Part shown: piece after piece, positions 1 to 6,702 of the stretch
How positions within the stretch are numbered: position 1 is the stretch's first letter
Layout: each line of letters opens with the position of its first letter
Assembly: GCA_023457235.1 (NCBI GenBank)
Contig: JAEWMK010000551.1
Coordinates: forward strand, 1-8,977
From: Bacillota bacterium
GTDB taxonomy: Bacteria; Bacillota; Bacilli; Bacillales; Bacillaceae_J
Reading direction: 5' to 3'
DNA: 8,977 nt
Notes under the pieces: generated by a model
Databases searched by the model: none
The model's input: the letters and a program-made list of their open reading frames with translations, nothing else
What the model was told of the DNA's origin: nothing
Translations under genes and position numbers: made by a program

Positions 1-62
1 ATGTTGATTTTATTACTTTTGTAAGATAATGGACTTTTACGACTAATTATAATAACAACAGA
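1..62. other. No gene recognised at left edge
   Basis: This AT-rich stretch contains no convincing coding region. The only open reading in it is a few codons at the very edge, which closes with stops near positions 22-29. It could be the tail of an upstream gene, since it sits directly before a terminator-like hairpin, but too little is visible to say. Confidence 0.4.
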
Positions 63-113
63 ACCCACCACGCCTCTTAATAATGCGGACCATGGTGGGT
101 CATTTTATTTTTC
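63..113 (+). terminator. Terminator-like hairpin upstream of pot operon
   Basis: ACCCACCA (63-70) pairs perfectly with TGGTGGGT (93-100), and CGC/GCG can pair within the 22-nt loop. A T-rich run (CATTTTATTTTT) follows. This looks like the rho-independent terminator of a gene left of the window. A second pairing, CCTCTTA (73-79) with TAAGAGG (114-120), would cross this stem. Confidence 0.6.
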
Positions 114-143
114 TAAGAGGATTTTAATAGCCGGGTGTAGTAA

Positions 144-205
144 TTGCTCTAGATTTTCTAGTATAATAGTGGCGAATTTGTTTTTTACATGATTCGCCAT
201 ATATA
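144..205 (+). promoter_or_regulatory. Candidate pot operon promoters
   Basis: Two sigma-A-like arrangements are visible. TATAAT at 162-167 is a perfect -10, but no good -35 lies 16-18 bases upstream; TTGCTC at 144-149 is only 12 bases away. Alternatively TTGTTT (178-183) and TATATA (200-205) are 16 bases apart. A small dyad, CTAGA/TCTAG (149-153 and 157-161), abuts the first -10. Which promoter is used cannot be decided by eye. Confidence 0.45.
170..199. promoter_or_regulatory. 30-bp inverted repeat, candidate pot operator
   Basis: TGGCGAAT (170-177) and ATTCGCCA (192-199) form a perfect 8-bp inverted repeat with a 14-bp AT-rich spacer. It overlaps the start expected from the TATAAT at 162-167, and its spacer contains the TTGTTT of the alternative promoter. 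Either way it is placed as an operator. The cognate regulator is not in the window. Confidence 0.45.
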
Positions 206-241
206 GACTATGTGCATTTTTTGAGATAGGAAGTGTTTTTA

Positions 242-1351
242 TTGACGAATATTCCGATCATACGCTTTGAAAATGTAACAAAGCAATATGATGATGACGA
301 TGCTGTTCTTGTTAACGTTAGCTTGGAGTTTGAACGAGGGAAATTTTACACGCTACTAGGGCCATCTGGTTGTGGTAAAACAACGATCCTTCGCTTGATA
401 GCTGGATTTACAGAGCCTTCAGCGGGCAATATTTATTTTAATGGCAAAAATGTCAATCAAGTCCCTGCCAATAAAAGGCAAGTGAATACTGTTTTTCAAG
501 ATTATGCCTTATTTCCACATTTGAATGTTTTTGAAAATGTAGCATTTGGTTTGAGAATTAAGAAAATGAAAAATAGTGAGATAGAGAGAAAAGTTCATGA
601 AGCCCTGCAATTTGTTAACCTTAAAGGCTATGAAAACCGAGAAATTAAAGAAATGTCCGGTGGACAACGGCAACGTGTAGCCATTGCTCGTGCCATTGTG
701 AATGAACCGGAAATTATTCTTTTGGACGAGCCTCTATCTGCACTTGATTTGAAATTGCGAACAGAAATGCAATATGAGTTGCGTGAGCTACAACGCCGTC
801 TAGGTATTACCTTTATTTTTGTTACTCATGACCAAGAAGAGGCTCTTGCGATGTCGGATGAAATTTTTGTTCTTAATGAAGGGAAAATTCAGCAGAGCGG
901 TACTCCAAATGATATATATGACGAGCCTATTAATCGATTTGTTGCTGATTTTATCGGGGAATCGAATATTATCAATGGGAAAATGATTCGAGATTACGAA
1001 GTAGAATTTGTCGGCAAAAGATTTGAGTGTGTTGATAAAGGGTTACATGATAATGAACCAATTGAAGTAGTCATACGTCCAGAAGACCTTGAAATTACTT
1101 CAATCGAGCGAGGAAAATTGCAAGTTCGAGTGGATACACAACTATTTAGAGGTGTACATTATGAGATAAGCTGTTATGACAAGGATGGGAACGAATGGCT
1201 CGTTCATTCGACTAAGAAAGCGACAGTTGGAGAGGAAATAGGTCTCTATTTTGAGCCTGAAGCGATCCATGTTATGCGTTTTGGAGAGAGTGAGGAAGAT
1301 TTTGATCGCCGTCTAGAATCATATGAGGAAGGAGATTATGATGAACTCTAA
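242..1351 (+). CDS. potA: PotA, polyamine ABC transporter ATPase
   Basis: This is the ATP-hydrolysing subunit of a spermidine/putrescine importer, acting as a cytoplasmic dimer on PotB-PotC. With the TTG start it has 369 aa. Visible motifs are Walker A GPSGCGKT (about 40-47), the Q-loop glutamine (86), signature MSGGQRQR (138-145), Walker B IILLDEP (158-164) and the H-loop histidine (196). A TOBE-type C-terminal domain follows from about residue 230. A GTG at 233 is in frame, but it lies inside the SD sequence AGGAAGTG (228-235). The TTG at 242 has proper spacing and is preferred. The tail is acidic (EEDFDRR to GDYDEL). The stop overlaps the start of potB by 11 bases, so translation is probably coupled. 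Family assignment is strong; substrate choice rests on the whole operon. Confidence 0.93.
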   Translation: MTNIPIIRFENVTKQYDDDDAVLVNVSLEFERGKFYTLLGPSGCGKTTILRLIAGFTEPSAGNIYFNGKNVNQVPANKRQVNTVFQDYALFPHLNVFENVAFGLRIKKMKNSEIERKVHEALQFVNLKGYENREIKEMSGGQRQRVAIARAIVNEPEIILLDEPLSALDLKLRTEMQYELRELQRRLGITFIFVTHDQEEALAMSDEIFVLNEGKIQQSGTPNDIYDEPINRFVADFIGESNIINGKMIRDYEVEFVGKRFECVDKGLHDNEPIEVVIRPEDLEITSIERGKLQVRVDTQLFRGVHYEISCYDKDGNEWLVHSTKKATVGEEIGLYFEPEAIHVMRFGESEEDFDRRLESYEEGDYDEL

Positions 1352-2144
1352 GTTAACACGTAATCTTTATATGGTTCCTTATGCTGGTTGGATCGCACTC
1401 TTTGTTATTGCACCGATTTTTTTAATACTCTATTATTCCTTCTTTGATATTGAAGGACAATTTTCACTGATAAATTATCAAAAATTTTTTACACCTGTTT
1501 ATTTACAAATGACATTGAGTTCTTTTTGGTATGCATTTCTAATTACTGCCTTTTCTTTATTTATTGCCTATCCAACTGCTTTTTTGTTAACGAGAACGAG
1601 GCATAAGCATCTTTGGCTTTTATTAATTATTACACCTTCATGGATTAATTTATTGTTAAAAGCCTATGCGTTTTTAGGAATTTTTGGGACGTATGGAATG
1701 ACAAATCAATTTTTAGAAATCATTGGTGTCGGTACCCAGCAGATCTTATTTACTGATTTTAGTTTTATATTTGTTTCGGTATATATATTTATTCCATTTA
1801 TGATTTTACCTATTTTTAATGCCTTAAATGAATTAAATCCAACCCTAATTGATGCTGCCAATGATTTAGGAGCATCGAAATGGACAACGTTCAGAAGAGT
1901 GATTTTTCCTCTTACGCTCGACGGTGTAAAATCGGGGTGTCAAGTTGTCTTTATTCCAGCTCTTTCATTATTCATGCTAACAAGGTTAATTGCCGGAAAT
2001 CGCGTGATCACCCTTGGTACTGCGATTGAACAACACTTCCTTGTGACACAAGACTGGGGAATGGGAGCAACGATTGCCGTATTTTTAATCATTATTATGT
2101 TTTTAATTATGAGCGTCACTGGCGATAGAAAGCGTGGTGTATAA
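1341..2144 (+). CDS. potB: PotB, polyamine ABC transporter permease
   Basis: This is one of the two membrane-spanning permeases of the polyamine importer. It has 267 aa with about six hydrophobic helices, the first near residues 14-33. The cytoplasmic EAA loop that docks on PotA is visible as LIDAANDLGASKW followed by a basic stretch and IFPL. Three in-frame starts exist (1323, 1338, 1341). The SD GGAAGGAG (1327-1334) overlaps the first, so 1341 (MNSKLTRNLY) has the best spacing and 1338 is an alternative. Length matches the PotB family (about 270-285 aa). It overlaps potA by 11 bases and potC by about 11 bases. It pairs with PotC rather than forming a homodimer. Confidence 0.92.
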   Translation: MNSKLTRNLYMVPYAGWIALFVIAPIFLILYYSFFDIEGQFSLINYQKFFTPVYLQMTLSSFWYAFLITAFSLFIAYPTAFLLTRTRHKHLWLLLIITPSWINLLLKAYAFLGIFGTYGMTNQFLEIIGVGTQQILFTDFSFIFVSVYIFIPFMILPIFNALNELNPTLIDAANDLGASKWTTFRRVIFPLTLDGVKSGCQVVFIPALSLFMLTRLIAGNRVITLGTAIEQHFLVTQDWGMGATIAVFLIIIMFLIMSVTGDRKRGV

Positions 2145-2949
2145 GGTGGCTCAGAAATTATCACCGATTTCAAAGCTTTATTTATTGATTGTTTTTGCTA
2201 TTTTATATACACCGATTTTCTTTTTAGTGTTCTACTCTTTCAATAGCGGTGGAACAATGTACGATTTTGAAGGCTTTACACTTAATTGGTATAAAGAATT
2301 ATTTAGTGATACGAGGCTTCTCATTATTGTGCTGAATACAATTGTTATAGCATTATTATCTGCACTGTTAGCAACCATCATTGGTGTTTTTGGTGCTCTT
2401 GCTATTTATAACGTTCGAAAAAGAAAAACAAAACAAGCTTTACTATCATTGAACAATGTGCTGATTGTCAGCCCGGATGTCATTATTGGTGCATCGTTTT
2501 TGATATTATTTACAGTTGGTGGGATGAAACTTGGATTTATCTCCGTATTATGCTCACATATAGCTTTTAGCATTCCCATTGTTGTGTTAATGGTATTGCC
2601 TAAGTTAAATGAAATGAGTCCGACTTTAATCGATGCTGCAAGAGACCTAGGTGCAAGTGAATGGGATGTACTGTCAAAGGTTATTCTTCCCTATATAACA
2701 CCGGGAATTATGGCTGGCTTTTTTATGGCCTTAACGTATTCGTTTGATGATTTTGCTGTGACGTTTTTTGTAACAGGAAATGGTTTTAGTACACTTTCTG
2801 TTGAAATATACTCTTTGGCTCGTCGGGGAATTTCCTTAAATATTAATGCCTTGTCAGCTGTACTATTTTTATTTACGACTCTATTAGTTGTAATTTATTA
2901 TTATATTTCACAAAAAAATAAACCAATGGGAATGGGGGCTAAAAAATGA
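2134..2949 (+). CDS. potC: PotC, polyamine ABC transporter permease
   Basis: This is the second permease of the importer, 271 aa with about six membrane helices. The EAA loop is LIDAARDLGASEWDVL followed by VILP. The motif SFDDFAVTFF near residue 205 is typical of PotC/YdcV-type permeases. The start is GTG at 2134; the adjacent GTG at 2137 is equally possible. Both lie inside the end of potB, and no strong SD precedes them, so expression probably depends on coupling to potB. AAGGTGG at 2143-2149 resembles an SD, but no in-frame start follows at a useful distance. The TGA overlaps the potD ATG (ATGA). Confidence 0.92.
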   Translation: MVYKVAQKLSPISKLYLLIVFAILYTPIFFLVFYSFNSGGTMYDFEGFTLNWYKELFSDTRLLIIVLNTIVIALLSALLATIIGVFGALAIYNVRKRKTKQALLSLNNVLIVSPDVIIGASFLILFTVGGMKLGFISVLCSHIAFSIPIVVLMVLPKLNEMSPTLIDAARDLGASEWDVLSKVILPYITPGIMAGFFMALTYSFDDFAVTFFVTGNGFSTLSVEIYSLARRGISLNINALSAVLFLFTTLLVVIYYYISQKNKPMGMGAKK

Positions 2950-4019
2950 AAAAATTAGTCCATTCGTTATTGGCAGTTGTCATAGCATCCGTCGTTTTAT
3001 TAGTGTTGCTAGATCGATTAAATTCATCCCAAGGGTATTCAAGTGGAAATACCTTAACGATTTATAACTGGGGTGATTATATTGACGAAGAGCTTATCAC
3101 TCGGTTTGAAGAAGAAACAGGTATTAAAGTGATCTATGAAACCTTTGATTCAAATGAAGCGATGATGACAAAAATCGTTCAAGGCGGCACAACCTATGAT
3201 ATTGCAGTTCCTTCCGAATATACGATAGAGAAAATGAGAGAAGAGGACCTACTGATTCCGCTTGATCATTCCAAGTTGCCCAATTTAAAGTATATTGATG
3301 AACGTTTTATGGACTTGCCGTTTGATCCTGAAAATAAATATTCGATTCCTTATTTTTGGGGAACCGTTGGAATCGTCTATAATCCAACCTTACTGGACGG
3401 TAAGGAATTAACGAGTTGGAATGATTTATGGGATCCAGCTTTAAAAAATCAAATACTTTTAATTGATGGTGCCAGGGAAGTAATGGGAATGGGGCTTAAT
3501 AGTCTAGGTTTTTCGTTAAATGATACGAATAAAGAGCATTTAATGGAAGCGAAGGAAAAACTGGATCGACTCACACCAAATGTGAAGGCGATTGTTGGTG
3601 ATGAAATTAAGATGCTCTTGGCTAATGAAGAAGCAGCTATTGGTCTAGTTTGGTCAGGTGATGCAGCCGATATTATGTGGGAAAATGAAAATTTAGACTA
3701 TGTCGTACCGGAAGAAGGCTCCAATCTCTGGTTTGATAATATGGTTATTCCGAAAACGGCTAAAAACATCGAAGCTGCCCATCAATTTATCAATTTTATG
3801 CTTGACCCAGAAGTTGCAGCACAAAATACTGAATATGTAAGCTATTCCACACCAAATAAAGAAGCTCTGAAATATATGCCGGAGGATATGGTAACGGATG
3901 AACGCTTCTATCCATCACCTGAACTAACGGAAAAACTTGAGGTTTATGAAAATCTTGGCAAAAAGAACTTGGCCTATTATAATGCACTGTTTTTAGAATT
4001 TAAAATGCATCGAAAATAG
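2946..4019 (+). CDS. potD: PotD, polyamine-binding protein
   Basis: This is the extracellular substrate-binding protein of the importer, 357 aa. The SD GGGGG lies just before the ATG. Residues 1-23 form a basic-hydrophobic signal or anchor. The mature domain starts with TLTIYNWGDYID (about 37-47). By comparison with E. coli PotD from memory, the polyamine-binding residues map to Trp42, Tyr45, Ser90, Tyr92, Glu178, Trp236, Trp262, Asp264 and Tyr300. The position of E. coli Asp168 appears to be Gly175, so affinity or preference may differ. No cysteine is present, so there is no lipobox. The protein is probably held by an uncleaved N-terminal helix or released, unlike most Gram-positive binding proteins. 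It is the last gene of the operon, followed by a terminator. Confidence 0.92.
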   Translation: MKKLVHSLLAVVIASVVLLVLLDRLNSSQGYSSGNTLTIYNWGDYIDEELITRFEEETGIKVIYETFDSNEAMMTKIVQGGTTYDIAVPSEYTIEKMREEDLLIPLDHSKLPNLKYIDERFMDLPFDPENKYSIPYFWGTVGIVYNPTLLDGKELTSWNDLWDPALKNQILLIDGAREVMGMGLNSLGFSLNDTNKEHLMEAKEKLDRLTPNVKAIVGDEIKMLLANEEAAIGLVWSGDAADIMWENENLDYVVPEEGSNLWFDNMVIPKTAKNIEAAHQFINFMLDPEVAAQNTEYVSYSTPNKEALKYMPEDMVTDERFYPSPELTEKLEVYENLGKKNLAYYNALFLEFKMHRK

Positions 4020-4040
4020 GCAACAAACGCACGATAATTG

Positions 4041-4084
4041 AAAACCGCGCAGTGAATACTCACTTCACTGTTGCGGTTTTTTTG
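4041..4084 (+). terminator. Intrinsic terminator of pot operon
   Basis: AAAACCGC (4041-4048) pairs with GCGGTTTT (4073-4080), and CAGTGAA (4050-4056) pairs with TTCACTG (4064-4070). Together they make a long stem with a small internal bulge and a 7-nt loop. A run of T follows to 4083. It starts 22 bases after the potD stop and is a textbook rho-independent terminator. Confidence 0.93.
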
Positions 4085-4103
4085 ATTTTACACTCCATAA
4101 AAT

Positions 4104-4124
4104 TGGGGAATTGCTCCATTTTTT
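4104..4124 (+). terminator. Weak second terminator-like hairpin
   Basis: TGGGG (4104-4108) can pair with CTCCA (4114-4118), including one G-U pair, around the loop AATTG. Six T follow (4119-4124). It may back up the strong pot terminator. The stem is only 5 bp, so this could be chance. Confidence 0.3.
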
Positions 4125-4136
4125 CATTTATATCCT

Positions 4137-4179
4137 AAAAAAATTAATTTTTTTAAAAATTTTTATTTAGCTATTGACA
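4137..4179 (+). promoter_or_regulatory. A/T palindrome and TTGACA, possible orphan promoter
   Basis: A perfect 18-bp A/T palindrome (seven A, TTAA, seven T; 4137-4154) is followed by AAAAATTTTTATTT and then a perfect TTGACA at 4174-4179. This resembles an UP element plus -35. The sequence 16-18 bases downstream (around 4196-4203, CGAACCCT) is not a -10. Either an activator is needed or the match is chance. Confidence 0.25.
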
Positions 4180-4275
4180 GGGGTAAATATGTTGTCGAAC
4201 CCTTGAGTTTACTGGGTTTTCATAGTGTTAATGTGGCATATAACCGTCGTATTTTACCAAAAGTTGATAATTGAC

Positions 4276-4291
4276 TGTGATTTAACGCACA
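4276..4291. promoter_or_regulatory. Fnr/Crp-type operator
   Basis: TGTGATTTAACGCACA matches the Fnr/Crp-type consensus TGTGA-N6-TCACA at nine of ten defined positions. Its centre (4283.5) lies exactly 41.5 bases upstream of the start predicted from the TAATAT at 4313-4318. That is the geometry of class II Fnr-activated promoters. It points to induction of the downstream heme-copper genes at low oxygen or by NO, through an Fnr-family regulator not encoded here. Confidence 0.6.
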
Positions 4292-4312
4292 TTATTGAAA
4301 ATGATTTGCAAT

Positions 4313-4325
4313 TAATATGGAGGTA
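4313..4325 (+). promoter_or_regulatory. Candidate -10 and start of heme-copper operon
   Basis: TAATAT (4313-4318) is a plausible -10, with transcription expected near 4325. No TTGACA-like -35 sits at the right distance, as expected for an activator-dependent promoter. This leaves a short leader of about 27 bases carrying the SD GGGAGGTGGAG before the first ATG at 4352. Confidence 0.45.
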
Positions 4326-4351
4326 GAAAATCATTTGGGAGGTGGAGTTCG

Positions 4352-4492
4352 ATGGCTACAACAAAAAATGATCAAGAGGTAGTCAAAGAGGGCCGAGAAG
4401 GTGTAGGTACCTTTATTGGAGTAGGGATTGTTGGCGCTGTAATATTAGTAACCTATATAGTGATGTACGGACTATATATGGTAAGAGTTTAG
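4352..4492 (+). CDS. Heme-copper reductase small subunit IIa-like
   Basis: This 46-aa protein starts MATTKNDQEVVKEG and has one transmembrane helix (about residues 19-43, ending GLYMVRV). The SD GGGAGGTGGAG ends 5 bases before the ATG. In ba3-type oxidases a one-helix subunit IIa supplies the helix missing from subunit II. Size, charged N-terminal tail, single helix and position directly upstream of subunit II all fit that role. Primary sequence of such short proteins is weakly conserved, so assignment rests mainly on context. It is the first gene of the five-gene cluster. Confidence 0.75.
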   Translation: MATTKNDQEVVKEGREGVGTFIGVGIVGAVILVTYIVMYGLYMVRV

Positions 4493-4509
4493 AAAGGGGT
4501 TAGGGGAAA

Positions 4510-4971
4510 ATGCATAAATCAGAAAAGATTTGGCTAACGTTAAGTTTCGGAATGATTATGGGTTTTATGATTCTTACTGGTTATCAAGCATTTGCATTGG
4601 GAATGGGAACACCATCAGGTTCAGAAACGCTTGATCCACAAAAAGTAGACCAAACACCTCCATTTGATAAACCCGGTGTTACACAAATAGGGGAAAATGA
4701 ATACGAAGTGGTCATGACATTGCAGCTTTTTAGCTTTACACCAAATAAGCTTGAGTTTCCTGCAGGATCAACAGTTCATTTTAAATTAACTTCAAAGGAC
4801 GTTGTTCATGGATTTGAAGTCGCAGGAACAAACATAAATGCGATGGTAATGCCTGGTTATGTTCAAACTATCACACAAAAATTTGATAAACCTGGTGATT
4901 ATTTAGTTTTATGTAATGAATACTGTGGTGCTGGACACCAATTAATGGCAACAACCATTACGGTTAAATAA
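4510..4971 (+). CDS. CuA subunit II of B-family heme-copper reductase
   Basis: This is the electron-entry subunit, 153 aa, with one N-terminal helix (about 7-29) and a periplasm-facing cupredoxin domain. All CuA ligands are present: His100, Cys135, Glu137 (main chain), Cys139, His143 and Met146, within LCNEYCGAGHQLM. They align with Thermus ba3 subunit II at a constant offset of 14. The binuclear copper site should take electrons from a cytochrome c or similar donor and pass them to heme b in subunit I. The single helix is typical of B-family enzymes and explains the separate IIa gene. SD stretches AAAGGGG and AGGGG precede the ATG. In the sNOR reading this corresponds to NorY; in an oxidase reading, to CbaB. 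Confidence 0.9.
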   Translation: MHKSEKIWLTLSFGMIMGFMILTGYQAFALGMGTPSGSETLDPQKVDQTPPFDKPGVTQIGENEYEVVMTLQLFSFTPNKLEFPAGSTVHFKLTSKDVVHGFEVAGTNINAMVMPGYVQTITQKFDKPGDYLVLCNEYCGAGHQLMATTITVK

Positions 4972-4987
4972 AAAGGGGGGGAGTTAC

Positions 4988-6694
4988 ATGCAACCTACAT
5001 CAACAACGGCAAAAATGTCACAGACGTCATTTAAAGATAAAGCAAATCAAGTTTTGGGTGCTAGACCCGAAGATGCTATCATAACAAAATCTTATTTATT
5101 TGTCGCTTTCACAGCAGTACTTCTAGGTGGACTTTTAGGATTATTACAAGGATTAAACCGTGCCGGTCTTCTTCAACAAATGCCAGCTGGGTTAAACTAT
5201 TATCAAATATTAACTGCACATGGTTTACTGTTAGTCGTTGTGTTTTCTGCAACGTTTTGTATCGGTTACTTTTATGCAGGTCTTTCACATACGTTAGGAG
5301 GACTAATTCCTAAAGTAAGAAAGATGGTATGGACTGGATTTTGGTTGAAAATTGTCGGAACTGTAGTAGTAGTAATTCCGGTATTAATGAATGAAGCATC
5401 TGTAATGTATACATTCTATCCTCCAATGAAAGCTCACCCAATGTTTTATTTCGGGTTAGTATTTGTTGTATTAGGTGTATGGATGGCTGCTATTGGAGCC
5501 TTTGTTCAAGTTGCTAATTGGAGAAAGAATAATCCAGGCAAACATGTTCCAATATTCTCTTTCTTTGCAACTGGGGTATTTGTTCTATTAGTAGGCGCAA
5601 CATTAATGGTTGCAGTTGAAGTACTATTCATGATTATTCCATGGTCTCTTGGTTGGGTTGATACAATCAATGTTATGGTTGCTCGTACATTATTCTGGGC
5701 ATTTGGACATACAGCCGTAAATATATGGTATTTAACAGCTGTATCTGCTTGGTACGTTATTGTTCCAAAAATTATCGGTGGCAGACGCTTTAGTGATTTG
5801 CTCACTCGTGTCGTAGTTATTGCATTAGTAATTATGAATATTACTGGTGGATTCCATCACCAAATTATTGATCCAGGTATTTCAGAACCAATTAAATTTA
5901 TGCACGTATTCATGAGTTTAGCAATTGGTTTCCCATCTTTAATGACTGCTTACGCAATGTTTGCTGTAATGGAACGTACAGGTAAAGCAAAAGGTGGAAA
6001 AGGTGCTTTTGGTTGGTTTAAAAAGTTACCATGGGGCGATGTTCGATTCCTAGCTCCATTTATTGCGATGGCTTCCTTTGCTCCAGCAGGTGCAGGTGGT
6101 ATTGTTCAAAGTACTAACCAATTAGACCAAACTGTGCATAATACTATGTGGATTGTTGGACATTTCCACTTAACTTTAGGTATGTCTGTAGTTTTGACTT
6201 ACTTTGGTATTAGTTATTGGTTAATCCCACATGTTTCAAAACGTATTTTAACACCAGGTATGAATAAACTAGGTGTGTTCCAAACAATCCTTTGGTCAAT
6301 TGGTATGGTAATTATGTCATTCTCTATGCACTATATCGGATTGTTTGGCGGATCACCACGTAGAACATCTTATACAACATATTTCGATCATCCGATGGCA
6401 CTATCTTGGAATCCATGGATGCTTGCAGTTGGTATCGGCGCAATTTTATTATTCACTGCTGTTGTTATCCAAGTTTATGCAGCATTCAATCTTATGTTCT
6501 TTGCGCCAAAAGGTGAAACAGAATTCCCTATTGGAGAACCACAAAGTGATGATGAAAAGACTCCTTATTGGACGGAACGTTGGGGTATCTGGGTTGTATT
6601 AATGATTATCACAATTGCAATGGCTTATACAGTACCATTAGTTGAAATGATTGTGAATGGTCCTCCAGGATCACCACCATTCAAAACTTGGTAA
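4988..6694 (+). CDS. Heme-copper subunit I, probable NO reductase (sNOR/CuA-NOR-like)
   Basis: This is the catalytic membrane subunit, 568 aa with about 13 helices, similar along its length to ba3-type (B-family) oxidase subunit I. Ligands by alignment with Thermus ba3 from memory are His78 and His394 (low-spin heme), His392 (high-spin heme), and His241, His290 and His291 (CuB). The helix-VI motif that should read H-P-x-V-Y is HTAVN: Asn245 replaces the tyrosine that is covalently bound to a CuB histidine in oxygen reductases. Thermus Tyr244 and Thr315 also map to Val252 and Ala323, while Tyr256, Ser317 and Thr320 of the proton path are kept. Tyrosine loss marks NO reductases in this superfamily, so NO reduction is more likely than oxygen reduction. 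A strong SD (AAAAGGGGGGGAG) precedes the ATG. Automated annotation would call it cytochrome c oxidase subunit I. Confidence 0.85.
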   Translation: MQPTSTTAKMSQTSFKDKANQVLGARPEDAIITKSYLFVAFTAVLLGGLLGLLQGLNRAGLLQQMPAGLNYYQILTAHGLLLVVVFSATFCIGYFYAGLSHTLGGLIPKVRKMVWTGFWLKIVGTVVVVIPVLMNEASVMYTFYPPMKAHPMFYFGLVFVVLGVWMAAIGAFVQVANWRKNNPGKHVPIFSFFATGVFVLLVGATLMVAVEVLFMIIPWSLGWVDTINVMVARTLFWAFGHTAVNIWYLTAVSAWYVIVPKIIGGRRFSDLLTRVVVIALVIMNITGGFHHQIIDPGISEPIKFMHVFMSLAIGFPSLMTAYAMFAVMERTGKAKGGKGAFGWFKKLPWGDVRFLAPFIAMASFAPAGAGGIVQSTNQLDQTVHNTMWIVGHFHLTLGMSVVLTYFGISYWLIPHVSKRILTPGMNKLGVFQTILWSIGMVIMSFSMHYIGLFGGSPRRTSYTTYFDHPMALSWNPWMLAVGIGAILLFTAVVIQVYAAFNLMFFAPKGETEFPIGEPQSDDEKTPYWTERWGIWVVLMIITIAMAYTVPLVEMIVNGPPGSPPFKTW

Positions 6695-6702
6695 TATTTA
6701 CA

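Noticed and set aside
1..232. T-box or riboswitch leader before potA
   Set aside because: The conserved T-box sequence is absent, no known aptamer motif is recognised, and the hairpin lies upstream of the likely pot promoters.
4296..4310. Fur-box-like TGAAAATGATTTGCA
   Set aside because: It matches the 7-1-7 Fur consensus at only about 11 of 14 positions in AT-rich DNA, and the overlapping promoter is better explained by the Fnr-like box.
4299..4336. Inverted repeat AAATGATTT / AAATCATTT around a GGAGGT
   Set aside because: If transcription starts near 4325 the left arm is not in the mRNA, so it cannot sequester the SD; the arms are low-complexity A/T.
4317..4379. A 20-codon open frame starting at ATG 4317
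   Set aside because: It overlaps the IIa gene in another frame, its start precedes the predicted transcript start and it has no SD.
4975..4981. Run of seven G in the SD of subunit I, possible phase-variable tract
   Set aside because: Seven G is short for slippage and the run lies in a normal, if G-rich, SD; nothing else suggests phase variation.
5506..5805. A 99-codon minus-strand open frame inside subunit I
   Set aside because: It is antisense to a conserved catalytic region including His241 and Asn245, with no start signals.
6345..6602. An 85-codon plus-strand open frame inside subunit I
   Set aside because: It is out of frame with a conserved gene, has no SD and has a low-complexity translation.
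4988..6694. Possibility that subunit I is a cbb3 (C-family) oxidase, which also lacks the helix-VI tyrosine
   Set aside because: The CuA subunit II, the IIa gene, the PSLMT motif and gap-free similarity to ba3 subunit I place it in the B-family line, and no cytochrome c subunits (FixO/FixP) are present.
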